Positions 1 to 9,900 of a stretch of 22,417 nt of DNA are shown here, in pieces (position 1 is the first letter of the stretch; the number at the start of each line of letters is the position of its first letter). Source of the DNA: Silene noctiflora (Eukaryota; Streptophyta; Magnoliopsida; Caryophyllales; Caryophyllaceae); NCBI GenBank assembly GCA_009801015.1, contig VHZZ01006882.1:38926-61342 (forward strand), in the 5' to 3' direction. The notes under the pieces were generated by a model that saw only the letters and a program-made list of their open reading frames with translations, ran no database searches and was not told the origin of the DNA. The translations under genes and the position numbers were made by a program.

Positions 1-250
1 CAGTTAATTAGTTAAATCACACCCCCGGATAACTGACCTAGTGAACTTGATCGCCAGACTCTTTTATATCATTGATTTTGTCTTTTATTTATCTTGTAAA
101 TTAGTTTAGATAATCCAATCAATCCTTCAAAGAAACTTGTTACCTTAAGACAGACTTAAACTCGGCAAATAGATTACACCGCCTCCTCGTGGATTCGACC
201 CTGACTTATCACTAGCTATTTTGTTAGTATAATTTAGGTTTACTTTCATT
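1..250. mobile_element. Probable LTR-retrotransposon fragment
   Basis: The stretch around 175-240 (CACCGCCTCCTCGTGGATTC followed by GACCCTGACTTATCACTAGC) resembles a motif I know from plant LTR retrotransposons. No LTR ends or coding domain are visible because the window starts here. Confidence 0.3.
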
Positions 251-269
251 AAGGTGATACGACTTTAGC

Positions 270-2658
270 CTTGACAGCCTTCCAGTTGAGTCTCAAACAG
301 CAACAACTTCGCAGCATTCCCCTTCATCACCTTCAGCTTGACTACTGCTATTTTCCTCATCTGAAATGTGGTACCTAACTTGAAACCTATGAGATAGTAA
401 AGAGGTCAGTATTCTTATCTATAATGTAGATCACATAGTTATTTAATATGATTGAGACGGTACAACACCTAGGAATTGCATTAGACATTGGTTCACGATG
501 TCCCTTGCAGTAATCTTTGGTGCATCTCCCTAAGATGTCCTCATCTATAGCTGTTTTGCCACAACAGAATTTGCATGAATAATAGTACCATTTAAAGTTT
601 TCATCTAATTCAGTAATCGTAGCTAGTGTGTTGTACACTCCAACCTGCAAATGTGAGGTTATTATTATTGATAAATTGTCCATCAATAAAAAAATAATAG
701 AGACAACCTTAGTGAAGGAGTTCGATGAAAACTTTGCTTACCTTGTTAATGTTCTTGAGTTCAGAAATTGTCTTGAATATCAGCCTTGGGCGAATCGTAG
801 GCTCCGCATTATTTGCATTGGTAGTAAGTGAGTTATCAGAATTTGACCCACTTGTTTTGGAAAGTCCTTTGCATTCAGTCAGTTGTGGAATATCAGGGTT
901 CACGTGAATACGTGTTGCTTCAAATGCGCTTGTGAGACAAACTTCACCTGAAATATTTACAAATCAAATAGTAAACCATTTCATTTTGCCATCTTTTGCA
1001 CTGTTCTCTGATTTATGAACCTGATAAGTATGTATTTCTTAACTTACCCTTCCATTCTGCTTGACCAACACACTATAATGCTAGTATTGGCCTTTCATTT
1101 GCACCAGCATAATCATTAATGATCTTCACAACTTGTGGGACATAATCTTCGAACACATAAAGTGGCAGCCTATTGTTTCTGCATTCAGACGTTTATATAA
1201 TTAGCGTTAGTAACATATATAAAGCATATGCATGTAAATTTAATAAAACTGTCAATACTGTACGTACTCTTTGTCAAGTAGGTCAATGTGAGTCCACTTA
1301 TTCCCTTTCTCCGACATAGCAATGGGATGTGAACACTCAAATACTCATATCACATATGTCAATATATGTTATAACAATTATTACTTACTTGGATAAGAAC
1401 AATATGGATGTTGATATCGGTAAAATGAAGGACATATTTACCTAGGTATGCATCAGGATTGACATTTTCATGGATAATGTCAGCAAAGCTTGAAAACTGA
1501 AATCCATACTTCGGAATGTTTGCATCATTTGTTTCAATGGCAAAAGTAGAGTACTCAAACCAAATTCTCTATGGATTTTTGGTAGCAGCCATATACCCAA
1601 CATTATATGAGATAGTGAACTTGCCCAGCCTATAAGTTTGACCTTCAGTGATCTTGCTTTTGAATTTGTACAATAGGGACTTGCTGATACTTGCATGAAT
1701 GGTGTCACCCCGAAAACATTGTTGAAAAAATGTCAGAAATATCCAATATAGAATTAGATGTTTTATATACTTCTTAAGAGNTGNTACTAACATGTGTGAT
1801 TTGCAGGATCAATATATAGANGCAATTTGATCGTGCATTTNAAANAGGAATGCTTTTGTTTATNTGGTAATTAAGTCGATGGAACCAATTCAATGATTTG
1901 TGAAATGAGAATTGTAGTATGCTGCCCANTGATGATATGAGGGCCTTGGTCGNAATGTGTGTTCAACATTTTGAAAAGANTAAGTTGTAACTCGTTCCCC
2001 CATTAATGGATGAGGAGCCTTTACATGCTTTGNGAATAAATTGTTTTACAACATGCTTTCTCGACTGATATAGAGCAGTAATGGACGAATTATAAATAGC
2101 TCACTTGCAACTATTTGTTGACGCAAATGCTAAAGTGTTCCCCTCTAATTGGTTGAGAGCCTTTACTATTTGTTTCCTAATAGTTGTGTAACTTGATGAT
2201 GAATGCTACTTGCATCCTGAAAGTTACTCTAAACTTTTCACTCATACACGGGTGGTTTGTTCTTTGTTTAATTCTATGTAAGACATTTTTATCGTTATCT
2301 TTATTACGAAATAATCAGATGGTGAAAAATACTTCAAATAATGTTGGAAAACATAATCAAGCATATTTATCTCTGTCACAAATAGTATCAGTTCAGCATA
2401 CGATTTAATTATTTTAGTTTTCTTATTCGTTAGTAATATCATACAACCGTAAAATTAAATGATTTACAATGTAAAGAAACAGTATAGAAAAGATGGGCTA
2501 ACTTGTGCATCAACCAAGATCATTTCAATACCATAAATCTCGCCCTTGTTCATATGATTCTCTCGTTTCCATAAGCATACAACACGAACACCCAACTCGA
2601 CATTACGAACGTTCTTCGCCAACTTGGAAATTTTCGTTGTAGTAATTTGGTTAGCCAT
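270..2658 (-). pseudogene. RPA1-like (replication protein A large subunit, OB-fold) pseudogene
   Basis: The minus strand carries a series of exon-like blocks. E1 2658-2503 starts MANQITTTKISKLAKNVRNV and ends GIEMILVDAQ at a GTTAGC donor. E2 1709-1442 has GDTIHASISKSLLYKFKSKI and YMAATKNP. Then come a short block around 1318-1270 (EKGNKWTHIDLLDKE), E4 1178-1048 (NNRLPLYVFEDYVPQVVKII), E5 947-742 and E6 644-387, whose cysteines (YYSCKFCCGK, LGRCTKDYC) recall the zinc-binding C-terminal RPA domain. The order (N-terminal OB domain, middle OB, zinc OB) fits the large family of plant RPA1-like proteins that bind single-stranded DNA. It is broken: TAG at 1569-1571 after TKNP, TAG at 1073-1075, and the E2 acceptor reads TTTTCGG instead of TTTTCAG. 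Ns occur in its first intron. Family fairly sure; the pseudogene call rests on uncorrected draft sequence. Confidence 0.72.
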
Positions 2659-3629
2659 ATTCTGGATTTTGTAAATTGATGAAATGCTGAGATGAGAGAG
2701 AGTTACTTTGAGAATGAAACAATACAGTCATTTATATAACTTCAATAAACTGAGATATGGAGAATTGAGATCAGTTATTTAGGGTAAAACGTGGGATAGT
2801 TGGAAGCAGTTGCAAATAGTTGAGAGTCAAACATGTGAAGAGTGGGGTAGAGGATTATGTAGTTGTACTATATTCTTCTTCAAATTACACGGTGTATATA
2901 CGGCTGATTAATGAGGAGTCAACACATCAGCTTTTGTATATATTCAGTCGGTTATTATTTATTTATTTTTTTGATAAAAAGTTGCTAGAATAACAATTTT
3001 AACTGTAACACTAAGTACAACATTTTTTCGTGAAATATTTGTACAAAACAAAAACACATTTTTTTCATTTTTTCATAAAATGATCACTTTTTTTTATTAC
3101 AAAAGGGAGACATTTTTCCCATTTTGAGCTTAAGAAAGAAATAATCCGTCTTATGAGAATTTGTGTTCTTATTATGGTAACCCGATGACATTTAAAATAA
3201 GGTATTAAAATAACGGCTTCGAACTCGCTTTTGATAAGAAAATGAAGAGTTGGTCTTGTTTCAGACTCAGTTGGGTCAATTTGGTTTGAAAGAATAAGAT
3301 GAGATTTTGAAATCATTTTACGGCCAAATATGACTATTTTTGGAAAACAAGTTACCGTCATTGTAACCCAAGCCGGACTATTATCATTATATTTTACCAT
3401 AAAATAGTTAAAGAATCCCATCTTATTTATTTGAGACTGAATTGAACGTCTGAAATAAGAATTTGCGGAAAATGGAAGGGACGTTGGATTGGCCACACTT
3501 GGCCAGAGGTGAATACTAAAGAACTGCAATCTGCTATCCGCTTCACTCTCACTTACTGAACTTAAACAATTAAAAGATGATGTCTTTCTTAACAAATCAA
3601 ATCCCAATCAATCCTTCATTAATCAAACC
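2659..3629. other. Divergent intergenic region between RPA1-like pseudogene and kinase
   Basis: AT-rich DNA separating the two divergent start regions, so it should hold both promoters. A 180-codon open frame on the minus strand (3065-3607) has no recognisable domain, has runs of hydrophobic and basic residues without a motif, and overlaps the kinase upstream region; I treat it as chance. No clear mobile-element ends were seen. Confidence 0.5.
2731..2740 (-). promoter_or_regulatory. Possible TATA box of the RPA1-like gene
   Basis: The minus strand reads GTTATATAAATG about 75 bases upstream of the ATG at 2658, a normal plant TATA-to-start distance. Sequence only. Confidence 0.35.
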
Positions 3630-3895
3630 ACCTCTTTCCTTTCCTTTCTCTCCTCTACCTTCCCCAGCTGTCAATTCTTGTCTCAGGTCTTTTTTTCTCT
3701 AACATTCTCCTTTCTGTCTCTTCAATTTATCTTATATATTGTATCGATAATTATTGTGTAAGACCGTCATTTGATTGTTACTTTGATGAAATACCCACTA
3801 TCAAAAAAAAATAAAAAAATAATTTGATGCAAAATACCCAATAAGTTTTTCTGCATTATTGAAAGAAATAAAAGAATTAATCTCGCAGGCACAAA
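3630..3895 (+). promoter_or_regulatory. CT-rich 5' leader of the kinase gene with a probable 5' UTR intron
   Basis: A pyrimidine-rich stretch (about 3630-3690, CCTCTTTCC and similar) is typical of plant leaders near transcription starts. A donor (TCTCAG|GTCTTT, intron from 3687) and an acceptor (TCTCGCAG at 3881-3888) would leave only seven bases before the ATG at 3896. No clear TATA box lies just upstream. Exact transcription start unknown. Confidence 0.5.
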
Positions 3896-3949
3896 ATGTC
3901 GTCATTTCGGTCATCATTGGCTGCTGCGCTGCCTGAGGATCGCATTGTT
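3896..3949 (+). CDS. Kinase exon 1 (residues 1-18)
   Basis: Encodes MSSFRSSLAAALPEDRIV. The LPEDRIV segment directly precedes the first beta strand in relatives. Ends at ATTGTT|GTACGT, phase 0. Confidence 0.85.
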
Positions 3950-6900
3950 GTACGTCTTACCATCGCTTTTCTGCAGTTTTTTTAATGAACTTGTTAAATG
4001 TTGCTACAATATTACTTCCTCCGTCTCAATCATTTGTTTACGGTTTGATTAAAACAGCTAGGTTGTGGAGGTGCAGTAGTTGATTATCTAGCAGCAGTGG
4101 CTAGCTACCCTAAGCCAGATGACAAAATCCGAAGCACCAGTTTTCAGGTAACTGCAGTGTGAATGTGTGATTGATCTGCTAAGAGTACATTGGTTGACTG
4201 TGCTTATGCAAGGAATGCTATTGGATTAGATGAGATTCATTTTCGTAGGAATATCCGGAAAATAAATAAATTAATTAATTAGTAAATAATTAAATTCAGT
4301 TTTCAGATAATAAAGTGCCCCATTTTTAGGGGGAAGTTACCCGTGATCATGGTAACAAGTAACAACCCATGATCTATTCCTCATCTGCAGGCAACAACCT
4401 CGCACTTCTTTAGTCACTTGAAACTTTTTTTATGGGAAAAAACAGTATATAAAGGAAAAAAGTGACTTCATTTTCTGATTAAGGTCACTAAATCTACTCT
4501 TTCTTAAAAAGTAATACATCATCTATGGGTGTGAGGGTTTGAAACCGAAATCAATAAACGTCAAGGGGTTCTGGAAACGGGTATATCAATTGGGTTTGAC
4601 AAAAGCAGTTCATGAATCCGTAAGAAATTGGCCGGAGGTTTTTTCTTCTATCTAGTTTTTCGCTTCCGCAATTAAATTTATGGTTTGTTTATTTTGTAGA
4701 TAGAATGTGTTGTTTATGGGTCTATATACAAAATTTAGTGAGGACATGGAAATGAATCTAATTCAATAGACAACAGTATTCCTTCAACAATCTCCCCTCC
4801 TTTAGAACACACATGGTCATAAGCTCATTAAATGTATTATAGTAACCTTATTAATCAAAAAGTGTAGTGTATTTATCAAAAAGTGTAGTGTTGCATTTAT
4901 ACTGATCTTGCCATAAATTGGAAAACATGGAAAAATGAGTGGGTGGTTTACTGAAGTGGCGAAAGTCATGGTATTAGTGAGGTTGTTTCCCTAAATACTA
5001 GGTAACCCCCTAACAATGGGGAACTAACTTTCTCACAATTGACTTAATAATATTATTAATATAATATAAAATATTATGAAAAAGTCTTACATTATCCCAC
5101 TTGTCCGCATATACGAATCCCACTATACCAGGAAAAAGTAACCTTTTCACCCTCTTCCATCGACAATATCTAAGTAACTCACTAAGTAACCATTTATCTT
5201 TATGTGTGTTATAGGAGATCTTAAAAGGGGCATATTGTGAAGGAAGAACACGTAAACTAAAATATGTACCATGAAAGTGTAGACATGGTAACTTAGAATA
5301 CCTTTAAATTAGGCGGCAATGTCTCTGATTCGCATGATAAAATCACGCACCTCTTTAGTCGTAGTGGGCCTTAAAGATGTGAACTACATAATCAATGTGA
5401 TCGCAAGAGCTTTGTTTAAAGTTTCAAACAACTCATCAATAGCCTTAAGAAGATCTCTCACTTTAGTATGATGCTCGACTAAACTACGGATACTAGCGCA
5501 CATTTTCGACTTTATGAACATTATGCAAATATAGTTAGATTTCTCTCACTTTTCACGACGATAAACTTCATCTGGAGTATTAGTAACCTTTATCTTAGCT
5601 GTTTCGTCATTCTGTATAGCATAATCGAAATTTATAGCTCCTAAATGCGGTAAAACTCTTTCTTTTCACAGCTTGTTGTTGTCACCCGTTAACTCGGGAA
5701 TGTCAATTTTGATATTAAAAGAACTTTCAGCTAAAATTAGAGCAAATAAAACATACATGCTTAGTAACAAAAAAAATTGAGACTACATCTTACCAATGCA
5801 AATCATGCTCATAGAATCTGGTGACATAAAACTTGCGCGTGGGCTAAAGTCTACTCAAATTAGATATATAAAATTAAAAATTAAACTTTATGATGATAGT
5901 ATCAAATCATATTCATTTCTTTAACTCTTGTGGGTAAATCAAGCAACGTAATTCAATATATCATCCTAAGTAATCATACAAAATATAATAAGATTCATGT
6001 GGTTAAGTCTCATCACATCACGTATAATTAACGGAATTACTTTTTCACATACGGATTTTACTCTTTCACATACATTTTTTCATTATCTTTCCATATCGTA
6101 CCCTTTTAGCTAAACCTACACAAATTAAGTCTTACATTACCTTTTTTCCTTAAAGTAAGTTGAATCTAATTGTTGTAAAAACTTGAACAATGGATTGTAA
6201 TTCTTCAATTAGTGAAGAGTAATTTAGTTATTTAAAAATTATTAATATGTTTTGTTGAAAGTATTGGATTTATCATTAGAAATTAATATGTTTAGTTGTT
6301 TATCAATTTTTTTCAATTAGGGTTTATTGTTGTTGGACGGCAGTAAATAAAATTTTAACATTCAACTTAATATCAAGTTGTAAACTATGACGATTGCCAA
6401 TTTATTTGACAAAATATCAGTCGCCACATGATGCATTGAGGATTGATCGATGAGGCAGTATGCATGATATTCCAATTTGGATGTTTACTCCCATGGATTT
6501 TGTTTTAAATTGCATGTGAGAATTTGTTGCATCTGGCAACATGTGTGTCAAGGCAGATGTTGAGTAAAACCACGCAGCCATTAATTACATGTTGGATGTT
6601 CTATCAGAAATCTTAGATTGACCCACACAGAGTCACAGACTTTTATCATATTCATTCTTATAGACTTTATCATATTTTATTGACCCACGCACACAATAAT
6701 TACCTTTTGCTCTTGCGTTTGACGGGGAAGCCGAACAAGGATAGTCGGAGAAAGGGGAAGTTGGTCGGCCGGAGCACGGGTCTACCGGAGTGAGGTTGGA
6801 CGGAGTGGACTGTCGGAAGGAGGCAAAGGGAAGGGAAGGGAGATGAATAAAATTAATTGGGTGAGGCAGAAAAAAAAAATGACAAGGGTATAATTGTCAA

Positions 6901-9900
6901 ATGCNTATGTGAGAGAGTAAAATGCGTATGTGAAAAAGCACAACCCATAATTAATCACAAGTAAATGTCTAATTTCTACACGTAGTTCCAAATTTTTATT
7001 TATATAATTGGAGATGATGTGGCTATTCACTACCTAACTTTTATGTCACTAGATTCGTATGAGCATGATTTAAATTGGTAAGATGTGATAAAGCTTAATT
7101 CTCAAATTTTTTGTTAATAAGCATATATGTTTTATTTGCTCTAATTTTACCTAGAAGTTCTTTTGATATCAAAATTGACATTCGTGAGTTAATTGATCAC
7201 AACTACAAGGTGTGGAAAGAAAGAAATTTACTGTATTTAGGAGACATAAATTTCGATTATGCTATAGAAAACAACGAACCAGATAAGATAAAGGTTACAA
7301 ATACTCGAGATTAAGTTGATTGTCGTGAAAAATGGGAGAAATCTAACTATATCTGCATAATGTTCATAAAGACGAAAATGTGCGTTAATATCCGTGGTTT
7401 AGTGGAGGAGCATACTAAAGTAAGAGATCTTTTTAAGGTTATTGATGAGTTGTTTGAAACTTCTAACAAAGCTCTTACGATCACCTTGATTACGGAGTTC
7501 ACATCTTTAAGGCTCACTGTGACTAAAGGGGTGCGTGATTTTATCATGCACATGAGGGACATTGGAGCCTAATAGGTGTGTAAGTTACCATGCCCGACTC
7601 TTTTCTGGTACATTTTATTTTGTGCGCTCTTCCTTCACAATATGCCCTTTTGAGATCTCCTATAACACACATAAAGATAAATGGATTCACTCTCGTGTGT
7701 TCAGGATATTGTTGATGGAAGAGGGTGAAACGGTTACTCTTTTCTGGTGAAGTACCAATTTGTACATGCGGTCTCTCGTGTAACTCTCGTGTAAATGTAA
7801 GACTTTTTCATAATATTTTATTATTAAGTCAATTATGAGAAAGTCAGTTCGCTCAGGGGAGTTACCTAGTATTTAGGGAAACAACCCCACTAATCCCACG
7901 GCTTTCTCCACTTAAGTAAACCACCCACATATTTTATCCATGTTTTTCCAACTTATGGCAAGATAAGTATAAATGCAACACTACACTTTATGATTAATAA
8001 GGTTACTAAACCTACTCTCTCTTAAGTATCAATACACCATCAAAATTGTGAGTGTGAGGGTTTGAAACCAAAGTCAGTTTACAGCGACGGGTTTTTGGAA
8101 TCGGGTTCTATAAATCGAATTTTGATAAAAGGTGTTGAAGAATTCCTAATAAGCAATGGCGGAAGGTTTTAATTCTCGATCTAGTTTTATATTGCTTCCG
8201 CTATTATATTTATTGTATGTTCATTTAGTAGAATATACATGATTAAGAATTAAGTTAAATTTAATACCAAGCTTCATATCTGTATGGCTTCCACATGTGA
8301 GCCCATCCGGTTTTCTGAAAAGATAGAACCTTCACCGCCACAAGACAGATTGTAGTTCTAGAGTCAATCCTATACATGATTTAACATTAATTATATTAGA
8401 TTGATAACAAACAAGCGTAAGAAAATTACCTTTTTTTTTCCTTAAGACAAGTCTTAAACTTAATGTAGTCTTTCTTCTGCCATTTCTTTTTATCAAATAA
8501 ACACATAAACTCCTTCTTTCTAACTTGTTGAGCTGTAATATTTCCTTTTTCTCTTAAAGTGATCCTTTTTCTTTTTAAAGAAGCAGCATAGTAAGGTTCG
8601 CTTTCTCGCTTCCTCCATGAACAATATCCCCCTCCTCTTGAACACACATGGTCATAAGTTCATTAATTGACCATTTTCCTTATGTGTGTTGTATAAGATC
8701 TTACAAAGGGCATGATGTGGAGGAAGAGTCGACAAAATGAGATACACAAGAAAGACTTAGTCATGATAACTTCTAAAACCTTTAAGCTGCAATGTCTCTC
8801 ACGTGCATGATAAAATCACTCACCCCTTTAGTTACTTTGAGCCTCAAAGATGATGAATCAAGGTGCTAGCAAGAGCCTTCTCAGAAGTTGCAAATTGCTC
8901 ATCAACGACTACTCTAAGGAGATATCTTGCTTTAGTATGGTGTTCGATGAAATCATGGATACTATCACAATTTTTTGTCTTTATGAGCATTATGGAGAGA
9001 CGGTTAGATTTCTTCCACTTTTCATAAAGATCAAGTGCATCTAGAGTACTAGTCTCTCTTATGCTAGGTGGTTCGTCCTTTCGTATATCATAATCAAAAT
9101 CCATGCATCCTTTTGGTTATTCTTGGCTACTGGAGTAGGATGCATGGATCTTGATTATGCTATTGTAGTTAGGATGCATTGATTTTGATTATGCTATACT
9201 AGTGACCATCACAAGTCGTGAAAAGAAAGAGTGTTATTGCAGGAGTTAGGATGCACGGATTTGTATTATGCTATAGGGAAAGACGAACTATCATACTGAA
9301 GTGGGAGAAACATTAGTGCTGAAGATTAGGGGTGTGCATCATCCGGTCCGGCCTAGAAAATAGGACGGGACCGAACAGGAATCGATCGGACAATCCCCAT
9401 TCCGGTCTCCGGTCCACGTTTTTCAAGGATTCCGATTTCTGGTCCGGACCTTGGAAATACCAGAATTAGCGTTTTTAATTCTTTTTGTATATTAGTTTAT
9501 ATAAAATTAATGTAAGTATGCTTAATTATTCATTAGTAGACTTTAATAATACATATTTTCCCATTTCTATAGATATAACATGAATAATGTGGTATATAAA
9601 GTTAATGTAAGTAGGAGATTACGGCGTGTATGCACAAATTCTGCTCCAACAGGTCTGGTTCCGGTCTTGGACCGCCGGTCCGGTTTCTGTTCCAAGAATT
9701 TTTGTCATTACGATTCTGGTCTAGTCCGGTTCTGGTCTAGTTCGGACTGGTACACATGCCTACTCGAGATGCTGTTGATCTTTATGAAAAGTGGAGAAAT
9801 CTAACAGTTCTCCATAATGTTCATAAAGACCAAAATTTGTGCTACTAGTTGTGGTTTAGTCGACCAAAATACTAAAGTAAAAAATATCTCCTTAAACCAT

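Noticed and set aside
2184..2442. Small open frames on both strands
   Set aside because: Located in the AT-rich first intron of the RPA1-like pseudogene; no similarity to known domains.
3065..3607. 180-codon open frame on the minus strand
   Set aside because: The longest uninterrupted frame, but it has no recognisable domain or family pattern, begins inside the upstream region of the kinase, and the ATG lies next to the CT-rich leader on the other strand.
4838..8008. Palindrome A as an autonomous foldback DNA transposon
   Set aside because: The arms are made of copia gag and LTR-like DNA, and no short target duplication frames the arms, so rearranged retrotransposons explain it better.
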